From: Cyclobacteriaceae bacterium
GTDB lineage: Bacteria; Bacteroidota; Bacteroidia; Cytophagales; Cyclobacteriaceae
Direction of reading: 5' to 3'
DNA: 64,000 bases
Assembly: GCA_020436125.1 (NCBI GenBank)
Contig: JAGQYK010000001.1
Span: forward strand, 44,225-108,224
A program made the position numbers and the translations under genes. Position 1 is the first letter of the stretch. Every line of letters begins with the position of its first letter. The notes beneath the pieces were generated by a model, which worked only from the letters and a program-made list of their open reading frames with translations, searched no databases and was not told the origin of the DNA. Below, piece after piece: positions 52,769 to 61,759 of the stretch.

Positions 52769-54202
52769 TTAGTATTCTGCGTTGCCAGGAAATCTCGGGA
52801 ACGGAATGACATCGCGTATGTTGGTCATTCCAGTCACAAATAAAATAAGTCGCTCAAAGCCCAATCCGAAACCACTATGAGGTGCGGAGCCAAACTTTCT
52901 TAACTCAAGGTACCAACTCAATTCATCTTCTGGCAAACCCATTTCTTTAATACGGGCAAGTAGTTTATCATATCGCTCTTCTCTCTGAGACCCACCAATG
53001 ATTTCTCCAATTCCAGGAAACAATACGTCCATAGCACCTACGGTTTTACCATCTTCATTTTGGCGCATATAAAATGACTTGATCTCTTTTGGGTAATTAT
53101 AAAGAATAACCGGTTTCTTGAAATGCTTCTCTACTAAAAACCTTTCGTGTTCTGATTGGAGATCAGCGCCCCACTCATCAATGATATATTGGAACTTCTT
53201 TTTCTTGTTAGGGTTTGAATTTTTAAGAATGTCAATGGCCTCTGTGTAAGTAAGTCGTTGAAAATCATTTTCAACAATAAACTTTATTCTGTCAAGCAAG
53301 CCTAGTTCGCTGCGTTGTGCCTGCGGCTTGGTCATTTCCTCATCACTGGCTCTTTTGTCCAGAAAGGCAAGATCCTCTGCGCAATGTTCTAACGCATACT
53401 TCATCAGGTATTGAAGCATTTCTTGAGCCAGCTCCATATTGTCATTGATGTCATAAAATGCCATCTCTGGTTCTATCATCCAAAACTCCGCTAGATGCCG
53501 GGTAGTATTGGAGTTTTCGGCACGGAAGGTCGGACCGAAAGTATAAATCTCTCCTAATGCCAATGCATAAGTCTCACCCTCTAGCTGCCCAGAAACGGTA
53601 AGATTGGTTTCTTTTTCAAAAAAATCCTGACTGTGGTCTATCTTTCCAGCCTCATCGCGAGGTGGATTTTCAGCATCCAATGTGGTTACCCTAAACATGG
53701 CGCCAGCCCCTTCGGCATCAGATCCTGTTATGATTGGAGTGTGGACGTATACAAATCCCTTATCGTTGAAAAATTGATGCACTGCAAATGCCATGGCGTG
53801 TCGTACACGCATTACAGCACCAAAAGTATTTGTCCTTGGTCTTAAATGGGCAATTTCGCGAAGAAACTCCATGGAGTGCTTCTTCGGTTGTAGAGGGAAT
53901 TTTTCAGGATCACTGTCTCCAAGAATTTCCAACTGTTCTACCTTTACCTCCACTTTCTGTCCTTTAGCGGGTGAGGCAATCAGTTTCCCATTAATTGAAA
54001 TACAAGCGCCTGTCGTTATCCTTTTCAGTAAATCTTCTTCAAGTTGATCCAATTCCACTACAGCTTGAATGTTTTGTAGGGTGGAGCCATCATTAATGGA
54101 AATGAACTGATTGTTTCTGAATGTGCGAACCCAACCTTTTAATATTACTGATTGATTTTCGGGAGCCGTTGCTAAAAGATCTTTAATCTTGGTACGCTTC
54201 AT
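52769..54202 (-). CDS. asnS: asparaginyl-tRNA synthetase
   Basis: A 477-aa class IIb synthetase. The N-terminal OB domain (~1-110, [21 protein letters not shown]) binds the anticodon. Class II motifs follow: motif 2 [22 protein letters not shown], motif 3 [16 protein letters not shown]. The ending [12 protein letters not shown] is characteristic of AsnRS rather than AspRS. It charges tRNA-Asn in the cytoplasm. It is essential housekeeping and transcribed away from rpoN. Confidence 0.97.
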   Translation of the reverse strand: MKRTKIKDLLATAPENQSVILKGWVRTFRNNQFISINDGSTLQNIQAVVELDQLEEDLLKRITTGACISINGKLIASPAKGQKVEVKVEQLEILGDSDPEKFPLQPKKHSMEFLREIAHLRPRTNTFGAVMRVRHAMAFAVHQFFNDKGFVYVHTPIITGSDAEGAGAMFRVTTLDAENPPRDEAGKIDHSQDFFEKETNLTVSGQLEGETYALALGEIYTFGPTFRAENSNTTRHLAEFWMIEPEMAFYDINDNMELAQEMLQYLMKYALEHCAEDLAFLDKRASDEEMTKPQAQRSELGLLDRIKFIVENDFQRLTYTEAIDILKNSNPNKKKKFQYIIDEWGADLQSEHERFLVEKHFKKPVILYNYPKEIKSFYMRQNEDGKTVGAMDVLFPGIGEIIGGSQREERYDKLLARIKEMGLPEDELSWYLELRKFGSAPHSGFGLGFERLILFVTGMTNIRDVIPFPRFPGNAEY

Positions 54203-54431
54203 TTCGTTGGTTTGGCTGAAATGGCCAGTATTTAGTTAACTAAAATAGAATTGTCAGTAATTGACTGACCCCACATCTCTATTGGGCAGGCAAAAAACGT
54301 GAATTTGTAATTTTTATCAAAGCCTTGAGGCAAAACAACCCGTCTTTACCTTATATTAAGTGAAATCCACAGTTATCATATATACACCATGGTGGAGGAA
54401 CAAAGCACTTTTAACAGATGGGCTGAATTGG

Positions 54432-54439
54432 TAACTTTG
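54432..54439 (+). promoter_or_regulatory. candidate -7 element for rpoN
   Basis: TAACTTTG matches TAnnTTTG exactly and ends 18 bases before the rpoN start codon, predicting a leader of about 10 bases. An upstream ACTTTTA around 54407 could serve as a weak -33 element. Confidence 0.45.
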
Positions 54440-54457
54440 CGCCCATAAAATGATCAC

Positions 54458-55906
54458 ATGCAGAAATTAGGTCTTACACAGTCGTTACAACAAAAACTGT
54501 CTCCTCAGCAGATTCAGTTCATAAAACTGTTGCAAGTACCTACCGCAGAGTTGGAAAACAGGATAGAGGAGGAGTTGGAAATTAATCCTGTACTGGAGGA
54601 AGGCGAGCCGGAAGAATCTGAGGATGAATTTAAAGATGATGGTGTAGAAGAGGAGGCAGAAAGCAAAGAGGAAGACATTGATATAAAAGATTACCTGCAG
54701 GACGATGATTATAGTGGATATAAAACCCATAACGATGTAGATGATGATGACGACAAGGAAATGCCCATGCCGACTTCATCTTCGCTGCAGGAAACATTAA
54801 TGACTCAATTGGGATTCCTTGGCCTCAATGATCATCAATTGACAATAGGAAAACAATTGATAGGAAGTATTGAGGGCGATGGCTATATCAGGAGGGATCT
54901 TGAAGCCATCGTCAATGACCTTGCCTTCTCTCAAGGTGTGGAAACCACATTGGAGGAAGCTGAAGAAGTGTTGAAGAGAATTCAAGCTTTTGATCCTGCA
55001 GGTATCGCAGCCCGTAATTTACAGGAGTGCCTTTTGCTTCAATTGGAGCGGATGGATGATGGGCAGGATGTAGATGTAATTGTGGCGAAACGCATTCTTA
55101 ATGAATGTTATGATGAATTCACTAAAAAACATTATCAGAAAATTTTAAAGAAACTTGACCTTGATGATGAAGACTATATCAAGGATGCGATTGAGTTGAT
55201 TGTAAGGTTGAACCCGAAGCCCGGTGGCGAAAGCAGTTCGGGGATGGTTAAAAACCAATATGTAATTCCGGATTTTATTTTATCCAATAATAATGGAAAA
55301 CTGGAGCTGGCCTTAAACTCCAGAAATGCCCCAGAGTTGCGCATTAGTAGATCATACAATGAGATGTTTAAAGCGTATGATAAAAGTGATAAGAAAGATA
55401 AGAAGCTAAAAGAGGCAGTGTCTTTTGTAAAGCAAAAATTAGATGCAGCTAAATGGTTCATCGATGCAATACGACAGCGGCAACTTACACTTTTGAGAAC
55501 GATGCGCGCCATTGTAGATTTTCAATATGATTATTTTCAGGAAGGGGACGAGACAAAATTGAAACCGATGATCTTGAAGGATATTGCTCAGATTATCAAT
55601 ATGGATATCTCCACGGTAAGTCGTGTCGCTAGTAGTAAAACAGTGCAAACAGACTTTGGAGTTTATCCTTTGAAATATTTTTTCAGCGAGGGGATTGCTA
55701 CCAATACAGGAGAAGAGGTGAGCTCCCGAGAAGTGAAGCAGATTATAAAGGATTTGATTGAAAAGGAAGATAAGAGCAAGCCATTCTCAGATGACAAGCT
55801 AGAGGACTTACTTAAGGCAAAAGGTTATAACATTGCCAGACGCACTGTTGCTAAGTATCGCGAACAGCTCAATATTCCTGTTGCGCGTTTACGAAAAGAA
55901 TTATAA
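54458..55906 (+). CDS. rpoN: RNA polymerase sigma-54 factor
   Basis: A 482-aa sigma-54. Region I is present (LTQSLQQKLSPQQIQFIKLLQ), then an unusually acidic region II (~48-110, long Glu/Asp runs), the core-binding domain (~110-300), and the C-terminal DNA-binding part, with the RpoN box ARRTVAKYRE at ~460-469. It directs transcription from -24/-12 promoters and needs AAA activators, none of which lie in this window. It is followed 3 bases later by a membrane protein gene. Confidence 0.96.
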   Translation: MQKLGLTQSLQQKLSPQQIQFIKLLQVPTAELENRIEEELEINPVLEEGEPEESEDEFKDDGVEEEAESKEEDIDIKDYLQDDDYSGYKTHNDVDDDDDKEMPMPTSSSLQETLMTQLGFLGLNDHQLTIGKQLIGSIEGDGYIRRDLEAIVNDLAFSQGVETTLEEAEEVLKRIQAFDPAGIAARNLQECLLLQLERMDDGQDVDVIVAKRILNECYDEFTKKHYQKILKKLDLDDEDYIKDAIELIVRLNPKPGGESSSGMVKNQYVIPDFILSNNNGKLELALNSRNAPELRISRSYNEMFKAYDKSDKKDKKLKEAVSFVKQKLDAAKWFIDAIRQRQLTLLRTMRAIVDFQYDYFQEGDETKLKPMILKDIAQIINMDISTVSRVASSKTVQTDFGVYPLKYFFSEGIATNTGEEVSSREVKQIIKDLIEKEDKSKPFSDDKLEDLLKAKGYNIARRTVAKYREQLNIPVARLRKEL

Positions 55907-55909
55907 AGG

Positions 55910-56518
55910 GTGAAGGAAGCTGCTAAGGTTATTTCTGTGGTTTTTCATCCTTTGTTGATGACTACCTATTTGTTTTTACTCCTCACTTATTTTCTTCCGG
56001 TAATCCTGCAGCCGGCACAGCCTTCTATCTGGATTATCTTACTCATCTTTGTTACTACTTTTGCGCTCCCCGCTGTTAATTTTCTACTTCTCAGATTAAC
56101 AGGTTCAATAAGAGATTTGAGCATGCCTCATCGGCATCAGCGCATATTACCCTTTATCTTCATTTCCGCGATTTATATTTTTGTTACTGTAATGTTTTAT
56201 TGGAAGTTTCCAATTCCTAATCTTTTGCGTTTGATGATGATCGTGAGTGCCTTGGTAGTTTTTGCGACAGTAGTTACTTTTTTCTACAAGATTAGTGTAC
56301 ATAGTCTAGCCATGTGGGGAGCAGTAGGTATGATGTTGCCCATGAATAAAGTTTCGGAGATAGGTAGTTTACTGATTCCTACTGCAATCGTCATTGTAAT
56401 TGCGGGTATGGTGATGTCTGCACGGCTCGCCCTTAACGCGCATACTCCCCGGGAGATTTTGATTGGTAGTACTTCAGGTTTTGCAATTGGTTTTTTTGGA
56501 ATGATAATTCTATTCTGA
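55910..56518 (+). CDS. phosphatase PAP2-like / uncharacterised membrane protein
   Basis: A 202-aa protein, six helices, starting at GTG three bases after the rpoN stop. The opening AKVISVVFHPLLMTTYLFLLLTYFLPVI and the RDLSMPHRHQR loop followed by five helices occur in small Bacteroidota membrane proteins related to the PAP2 superfamily, but the complete phosphatase signature is not visible, so catalysis is doubtful. It is probably co-transcribed with rpoN. No role can be given. Confidence 0.7.
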   Translation: MKEAAKVISVVFHPLLMTTYLFLLLTYFLPVILQPAQPSIWIILLIFVTTFALPAVNFLLLRLTGSIRDLSMPHRHQRILPFIFISAIYIFVTVMFYWKFPIPNLLRLMMIVSALVVFATVVTFFYKISVHSLAMWGAVGMMLPMNKVSEIGSLLIPTAIVIVIAGMVMSARLALNAHTPREILIGSTSGFAIGFFGMIILF

Positions 56519-56534
56519 TATATAATTTAATACT

Positions 56535-57317
56535 ATGGATTTTAAATTTATAAAGTATGAGTTGAAGGACGGTGTGGTCACAATCACTCTTAATCGCCCT
56601 GAGGTATACAATGCTTTAAATGACGCTATTACTTATGAACTTCAGGATGCATTTAAATCTGTAGCCCGAGATAAAGAGGCGCGCGTGGTGGTGCTTACCG
56701 GAGAGGGAAAAGCCTTTTGTGCTGGTCAGGACTTAAAGGCAGTGTCTGGAGAAGAGAAAAGGTCTTTTTTGGACTCATTGCATAAAAGATACAACCCATT
56801 AATAACAGCTATGCAAACTTTGCCCAAGCCAATCATTTGCAAATTGAATGGGGTGGCGGCCGGAGCAGGCTGCTCAATGGCTTTGGCTTGTGATATGATC
56901 ATAGCTGCTGAGGAGGCAACACTTATTGAAGTGTTTATTAATATTGGATTGGTACCTGATTCTGGATCATCTTTTTTTCTGCCACGTATGCTAAGCAGAG
57001 CTAAGGCATTCGAGATGTGTACGATGGGTAGTCGCATTAAAGGAAAGGAAGCGGAGGCATTGGGGTTAGTCAATAAAGCAGTTCCTGCTGACCAATTGGA
57101 CAATGCAGTTGCGGAATACACTACTTATTTTGCCAAGGCACCTACTAAGGCCATTGGGCTGATCAAAAAAATGTTGAATAAGTCAACACAATCTTCACTG
57201 GAAGAAATGCTGGACTATGAGGCCTACTGTCAGGAGATAGCAGGTAATACGAGTGATTATAAAGAAGGTGTTGCTGCCTTTCTGGAAAAAAGAAAACCTA
57301 ACTTTTCAGGAAACTAA
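56535..57317 (+). CDS. enoyl-CoA hydratase/isomerase family protein (PaaG-like)
   Basis: A 260-aa crotonase. The oxyanion hole is formed by GKAFCAGQDLKAVSG and NGVAAGAGCSMALACD; the catalytic-region segment FINIGLVPDSGSSFFLPR has Asp rather than the Glu pair of classic hydratases, as in PaaG (1,2-epoxyphenylacetyl-CoA isomerase). The C-terminus YKEGVAAFLEKRKPNF is the family ending. It may serve phenylacetate or fatty-acid degradation; no other pathway gene is adjacent. It converges on the PorT-like gene with 4 bases of overlap. Confidence 0.88.
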   Translation: MDFKFIKYELKDGVVTITLNRPEVYNALNDAITYELQDAFKSVARDKEARVVVLTGEGKAFCAGQDLKAVSGEEKRSFLDSLHKRYNPLITAMQTLPKPIICKLNGVAAGAGCSMALACDMIIAAEEATLIEVFINIGLVPDSGSSFFLPRMLSRAKAFEMCTMGSRIKGKEAEALGLVNKAVPADQLDNAVAEYTTYFAKAPTKAIGLIKKMLNKSTQSSLEEMLDYEAYCQEIAGNTSDYKEGVAAFLEKRKPNFSGN

Positions 57318-58027
57318 AAGCCATTGATAGAAATTCCTGTAGTAAAGACATTCATGTTTGTCTTTCCAGGTCCTTCGTCCACATTGAATAGCTGTGAGGT
57401 ATTGTATTGAAAGAATAAGTTGAATCCGCCAATACCTAGTCTTGTATAGAAGCCATAGCGGATATCATTAAGGCCGTGGTTTTGTTTGTCCTTGATGGTT
57501 TTTGTTTCACCATCTTCCTTATACTTTATTTTAGTAAAGGCGTCCAGCAAGACTCCAGCACGAACACCAGCGGCTACATTAAAACTTCTCGAGATATCGT
57601 CAGGGTTGGAATCAAACCTGATTTCTACAGGGACATCAAAATAGTTAGCAACTATCATTGATTTTTTTGGGGCTGGATATAGCGTGGAGGCACTGATCAA
57701 TGCGTAGGTACCGTCAGTTCCAGGGGTAGGACTTAGGGTGGCAAAATTGGTGAGTTTGTAGCGATCCATTCCAAGTCCTGCACCTGGAACCACACTGAAT
57801 TTGGTTTCCCACAGCCTGAAAGGATACTGATAGTAGAGATTCAATGTTCGGGAACCCCAAAATCCCGTATCAAAATTGTCTGGAGCGTTGATTCCATTGT
57901 TAACGCCTATATCCACTAAAAACGATCCTGGGATATTTACCCGTGTTGTTTTCTTTGACGCCTCCTGAGAAAACGCGGAAAATGAAATTCCAACAAGTAA
58001 GATGAACACAACTGCACTCCTGATCAT
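57314..58027 (-). CDS. PorT-like outer-membrane beta-barrel protein
   Basis: A 237-aa protein with signal peptide (MIRSAVVFILLVGISFSAFSQ). The mature barrel has strands such as SFLVDIGVNNGINAPDNF, LNLYYQYPFRLWETKFSVVPGAGLGMDRY, PVEIRFDSN and FYTRLGIGGFNLFFQYN, and ends in Phe (GISINGF). This fits the PorT/OMP_b-brl group of Bacteroidota. A role in surface biogenesis is possible but unproven. It is transcribed alone. Confidence 0.82.
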   Translation of the reverse strand: MIRSAVVFILLVGISFSAFSQEASKKTTRVNIPGSFLVDIGVNNGINAPDNFDTGFWGSRTLNLYYQYPFRLWETKFSVVPGAGLGMDRYKLTNFATLSPTPGTDGTYALISASTLYPAPKKSMIVANYFDVPVEIRFDSNPDDISRSFNVAAGVRAGVLLDAFTKIKYKEDGETKTIKDKQNHGLNDIRYGFYTRLGIGGFNLFFQYNTSQLFNVDEGPGKTNMNVFTTGISINGF

Positions 58028-58089
58028 AGTCCAATTTTAATTTTAAAGCATCAAAAATAGGTTATTTGACGACAGGCGCCAAGACCTTC

Positions 58090-58121
58090 TTTGGTCGAAA
58101 GATTTTATTCCTTTACATTTG
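58090..58121 (+). promoter_or_regulatory. sigma-A promoter of tRNA-Arg
   Basis: TTTG at 58090-58093 and TACATTTG at 58114-58121, with 20 bases between, fit the Bacteroidota -33/-7 consensus (TTG, TAnnTTTG). Transcription would begin about 35 bases before the mature tRNA. The best promoter match in the window. Confidence 0.72.
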
Positions 58122-58164
58122 CAAACCTATTTAGCACCCTTGATAACCTATCTGGGGTGATTCT

Positions 58165-58238
58165 GGGCCTGTAGCTTAACTGAATAAAGCATCTGACTAC
58201 GGATCAGAAGACTCGGGGTTTGAATCCCTGCAGGCTCA
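58165..58238 (+). tRNA. tRNA-Arg(ACG)
   Basis: A complete 74-base cloverleaf. The acceptor stem is GGGCCTG/CAGGCTC with discriminator A at 58238; the D stem is GCTT/AAGC; the anticodon stem TCTGA/TCAGA encloses loop CTACGGA, anticodon ACG; the T stem is CGGGG/CCCTG with loop TTTGAAT. The 3' CCA is not encoded. ACG is expected to be edited to ICG and read CGU, CGC and CGA. It has its own promoter and terminator. Confidence 0.97.
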
Positions 58239-58241
58239 CTT

Positions 58242-58273
58242 AAATCCCAATCATAATCTGGTTGGGATTTTTT
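58242..58273 (+). terminator. terminator after tRNA-Arg
   Basis: AAATCCCAA (58242-58250) pairs with TTGGGATTT (58262-58270), and the T run continues to 58273. It begins 4 bases after the tRNA. Confidence 0.88.
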
Positions 58274-58282
58274 ATTATGTTC

Positions 58283-59584
58283 CTAGCTAACGCTACCCCA
58301 CGTGTTATATTTCTTTTTAAAATAGAATAATGACATAATAATGAGCACACTTCCTGCTATCGAAAGCACATAGCCTGTTGACATGAAAAAGCTCAGCCAG
58401 CTCATGTTGGCTTGTCCAAAAGACCTATAAATGAGCACACCCATGCTGCCCACATATCCTACTGAATCAGCCAGATAGATGAGGAATCCAACAGTGCTGA
58501 TGTACTTAAAGGCTGCGATAATCCGATCAAAAAATATGCTGTTGAATTGAATATAGCCGAAGTACAACCCCATGCCCACTAGCACCATCCACGCAGGTGC
58601 TCCTATCCATTCTTTTTCAAAGGCTAAAGTGCTAAGGCCAACCAGTATCATTCCAAACAATACAATAAGATGATTAATGATCATGGCTTTATAGTTGTTT
58701 TTGATAACCATCAGGCTTCCTATTACTACGAGTACTACTATGGTTACGGGAAGTTCGGTAGCGGTGAAGATGGCGGGTTTGTCTCCATATCCTAGCTCCA
58801 CCCAGATGTCGGCAGCAAAATTGTCACGCAAGTCGCGGAACACAGTCAGTAAAGTGTAGGTGAGTACGAGCAGTATTAAGCCCGGGCCAAATGTCATGGC
58901 AAACTTCATTCGGTCCTTTCCCATCATGGGTGCACGTTTTGTTCGCAGGGCTTCGTCCTCAGCCGTAGGAGGTGGAATCTTATTGAGCAACCACAAGAAG
59001 AGGAGCATAGGAACATAGAATAATAGGGAAGCAGTAAATGGCATCCACATATTGGAAACTCCCCAGTTGACCATTACAAAACTTGCCACTGTTTTAGCGA
59101 ACCCCGAGGCGAAAATGAAACTTACTGAAAGACTTGCGCCAAGTACTTCAGTGAACTTCCTGCCTTCCAGATAACCAAACATAAGGCCCCATACCATTCC
59201 CAATGGAAGGCCATTAAGGAACATAAAGAACAGATTATAAGGCGCAGGGGTTAAGCCGAAGCCTAGCCAAGCTAGCATGGCGATGCTGAGCGCAATAAAT
59301 ATTCCTCTCCCTCTGTTGTCACTACCCGATTCCGAGACGACCTTGATTCCAATGAATTTCGAAATCATATAACCCACCGCCTGTGAGATGACCATCCACA
59401 CCTTGAAGTCAGCTCCAAGAAATGTGATACCATCATAAATACCTGCACCAAAAGTTTTTCTCACCGCGAATATGCAGGCATAGGTACAAAATGCAGCCAG
59501 CGAAGTATAGAAGGCAAATGTAAAACCACTGGCATTGCGAAGCCACGTGGTGATGGGATGTTCCTTATCAGTAAGCACACTCAT
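58283..59584 (-). CDS. DUF5690 major-facilitator transporter, copy 1
   Basis: A 433-aa membrane protein with about 12 helices. Conserved family blocks are FAVRKTFGAGIYDG, SKFIGIK, LTPAPYN, NGLPLGMVWGLMFGYLEGRK, LSVSFIFASGFAKTV, FRDLRDNFAADIW and FNSIFFDRIIAAFKY. Fixed Arg/Asp in RDLRDNF on an inner helix and the Arg of VRKTF near the first helix suit an anionic substrate. It is paralogous to the gene at 61728, both flanking the phosphonate genes. DUF5690 has no described substrate; uptake of a phosphonate is an inference from context. Confidence 0.85.
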   Translation of the reverse strand: MSVLTDKEHPITTWLRNASGFTFAFYTSLAAFCTYACIFAVRKTFGAGIYDGITFLGADFKVWMVISQAVGYMISKFIGIKVVSESGSDNRGRGIFIALSIAMLAWLGFGLTPAPYNLFFMFLNGLPLGMVWGLMFGYLEGRKFTEVLGASLSVSFIFASGFAKTVASFVMVNWGVSNMWMPFTASLLFYVPMLLFLWLLNKIPPPTAEDEALRTKRAPMMGKDRMKFAMTFGPGLILLVLTYTLLTVFRDLRDNFAADIWVELGYGDKPAIFTATELPVTIVVLVVIGSLMVIKNNYKAMIINHLIVLFGMILVGLSTLAFEKEWIGAPAWMVLVGMGLYFGYIQFNSIFFDRIIAAFKYISTVGFLIYLADSVGYVGSMGVLIYRSFGQANMSWLSFFMSTGYVLSIAGSVLIIMSLFYFKKKYNTWGSVS

Positions 59585-59678
59585 AGTAAAAAGGCAATTA
59601 ATTCCTTCTTACAATATGCTTAAATTTTCTTAACGGATTTGTAAATATTTGATAACCTTGACAAAATGATTGCTGAAT

Positions 59679-60260
59679 TTATGCAGAATGCTGTATTGAT
59701 TCGGCCAACACACGAAGGGTCTTGTCTTTTAGAAAATCCATATCCACCAATGGTACATTCATATCTTTGGCTAATTCGTCCCATTTGCGCATCAATAAGA
59801 TGTCATCGAATAATGGCTCATTTTCAAAGGCTTCAGCTTCTTCTTTATTCATTACGCCACCTTGGTACTCAAGGGTTTTTTTGCTGGCTTCGCTGAGGTT
59901 GTTATAATAATCTGGGTTTTTGAACGTGAGGTATCTTTTTGCTTCAACATGTCCTTCTACGAGCCTGGCAATTCTTTCTGGTAAGCCTTTTGACCTTAGA
60001 AAGTCAGCTCCTATTTTTTCATGGCTTTTAATTCCGTAACCACCCATGTCATTATCTTTTTGCTTAGACACACAAATGTGACCAATATCATGAAAGAATG
60101 CGGCCAGTATTATTTCATCATCCATTCTATCTCTGATTGCTAACTGAGCAGCCTGAGACATATGTTCTATCTGTGAAACAGGTTCACCAATATAATCTTC
60201 ATGACCATATTTTTCATAAAGAGAAAATATTTCGTCAACTACAGCATTGATGTTATTCAT
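59679..60260 (-). CDS. PhnZ-like HD-domain diiron oxygenase (phosphonate-associated HD family)
   Basis: A 193-aa HD-domain protein matching the phosphonate-operon HD group (TIGR03276/PhnZ type). Expected diiron ligands are all visible: H33, H57, D58, H80, H104 and D161. The lid residues Y23 and E26 in YIGEPVSQIEH fit PhnZ Tyr24/Glu27, and K108, S126, T129, Q133 and R158 fall where PhnZ binds the phosphonate. PhnZ cleaves the C-P bond of 2-amino-1-hydroxyethylphosphonate with O2, giving glycine and phosphate; TmpB does this with a trimethyl analogue. Divergent from the HAD hydrolase. The exact substrate is open. Confidence 0.88.
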   Translation of the reverse strand: MNNINAVVDEIFSLYEKYGHEDYIGEPVSQIEHMSQAAQLAIRDRMDDEIILAAFFHDIGHICVSKQKDNDMGGYGIKSHEKIGADFLRSKGLPERIARLVEGHVEAKRYLTFKNPDYYNNLSEASKKTLEYQGGVMNKEEAEAFENEPLFDDILLMRKWDELAKDMNVPLVDMDFLKDKTLRVLAESIQHSA

Positions 60261-60421
60261 TATACACTTAATATTTTTTTTTGAAATTATACCCCATCAT
60301 GCCATTCTGAACCAGCTTTCTCTTTAACAAACTATTAACTTTCCTAAGACTTATTAAAACTTTCTTCATTTTAATTACCTGCAAATAAGTTCTGCTCATA
60401 ATACCTTTCTAAAAAAAAACT

Positions 60422-61123
60422 ATGAGCATACAATTAGTTGTTTGTGACCTTGCAGGGACTACAGTAAAGGATAACAAGGACGTGCATCGGATATTGCAGA
60501 TGGCACTGATAGAATTTGACGTTCATATTACTTTAAACGATGCGAATGAAGTGATGGGTCTTCCAAAGCCTCTGGCCATTCGACTACTCCTTGAGAAACG
60601 CAAAGAGCCTGAATTAAAAATTACAAGTGGGTTAATTGATGTGATTCACAAAAGGTTTGTAACTGAGATGATTCATTTTTATCACAACGATGATGCTTTT
60701 GGAGAAAAAGAGGGCGTATCCGACACTTTTCGAAGACTGAAGGCTAATGGGATCAGGGTGGCTGTAGATACAGGTTTTGATCGAGAAATCACCAATGTCA
60801 TTTTAAAAAGGGTTGGATGGGTTGAAAATCAACTTATTGATGCTAGTGTAAGCAGTGATGAAGTACCGAATGGTAGACCTCATCCGGATTTGGTGTTTAA
60901 AGCGATGCAACTCACAGAGGTTAGTGATGTAAAAGCCGTGGCTAAGGTAGGGGATACGATTTCCGATTTGATGGAAGGGAATAATGCAGGATGTGGAATG
61001 GTAGTAGGAGTAACATCAGGAGCTTTTTCCAGAGATCGACTAGCTCAAGAAAAGCATACGCATCTCATTGAAAATATTCCACAACTACTAGATGTACTTC
61101 AGATCACTCAAGTTTTGCTTTAG
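60422..61123 (+). CDS. phosphonatase-like HAD hydrolase (PhnX-like, TIGR03351 type)
   Basis: A 233-aa HAD enzyme. Motif I is VCDLAGTTV: nucleophile D9 and Ala11 in place of the usual second Asp, the signature shared with phosphonatases. Lys49 in VMGLPKPLAIRLLLE is at the position of the Schiff-base Lys53 of PhnX. Motif II Thr is in VAVDTGFDR, motif III Lys precedes or lies near NGRPHPDLVFKAM, and motif IV is KVGDTISDLMEG. True PhnX acts on phosphonoacetaldehyde; the substrate of this subfamily is not settled. It is divergent from the PhnZ-like gene with 161 bases between. Confidence 0.88.
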   Translation: MSIQLVVCDLAGTTVKDNKDVHRILQMALIEFDVHITLNDANEVMGLPKPLAIRLLLEKRKEPELKITSGLIDVIHKRFVTEMIHFYHNDDAFGEKEGVSDTFRRLKANGIRVAVDTGFDREITNVILKRVGWVENQLIDASVSSDEVPNGRPHPDLVFKAMQLTEVSDVKAVAKVGDTISDLMEGNNAGCGMVVGVTSGAFSRDRLAQEKHTHLIENIPQLLDVLQITQVLL

Positions 61124-61168
61124 CATTATTTAATTATTAACTTCATGTTAACTAATAATTAACATGAG

Positions 61169-61759
61169 GTGAAAGTTTTCGGATTGGCATTGATTTCATT
61201 TCTTGGTTGCTCTAGCTTTTGTCAGGCTGAGGTTACCTTTCACGAGGGGGTGGTGGTATTGAGAACGGGAGTGATTGTATCAGGAAAAATTTCTGTGGCA
61301 TCATTTCAATTGGCATTAGTGGAGATAGGTGATACTCGTCAGGTTTATCCTTCTCATTTGATTGATAAGATTAGGTTTTACGATGAAGAACATAGTATCA
61401 ATAGACAATTCGTTTCTGTTTCATCGGATTTAACAAAGGAGTTTTCTCTTTATGAAAAAATCGTTGCGGGTGCAGCTACTGTGATGCGCAAGCCAAAATC
61501 TTCAACTTGGCAATCGACAAAGGTTACTGTACTGGATCATGAGCAATTTGAATACTATGTCATGTGGAACGGGGAGATTGTTCCAATAAATAAAACTAAG
61601 AAAGCCTTCTTTGATGAATGGAATATAATGATTAGTGATCAATTGGCTTCTTACGTAAAGGAAGTGCACCTCAATCTTTATGATACTGCAGATCTCATTA
61701 GATTGATTCAATACTATAACCAGTCAGTTAGGCATAAGCCGTTGTTAGCGGGTTTGTAG
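61169..61759 (+). CDS. uncharacterised exported protein in the phosphonate locus
   Basis: A 196-aa protein starting at GTG (61169); the nearby ATG at 61164 is out of frame. Residues 1-20 form a probable signal peptide (VFGLALISFLGCSSFCQA). The mature part opens with an Sm-like strand pair (VVVLRTGVIVSGKISVASFQLALVEIGDTRQVYPSHLIDKIRF split over ~28-70) and a helical C-terminal region. No catalytic motif or known family is recognised. It follows the HAD gene by 45 bases and overlaps the converging transporter gene tail by 32 bases. Confidence 0.65.
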   Translation: MKVFGLALISFLGCSSFCQAEVTFHEGVVVLRTGVIVSGKISVASFQLALVEIGDTRQVYPSHLIDKIRFYDEEHSINRQFVSVSSDLTKEFSLYEKIVAGAATVMRKPKSSTWQSTKVTVLDHEQFEYYVMWNGEIVPINKTKKAFFDEWNIMISDQLASYVKEVHLNLYDTADLIRLIQYYNQSVRHKPLLAGL

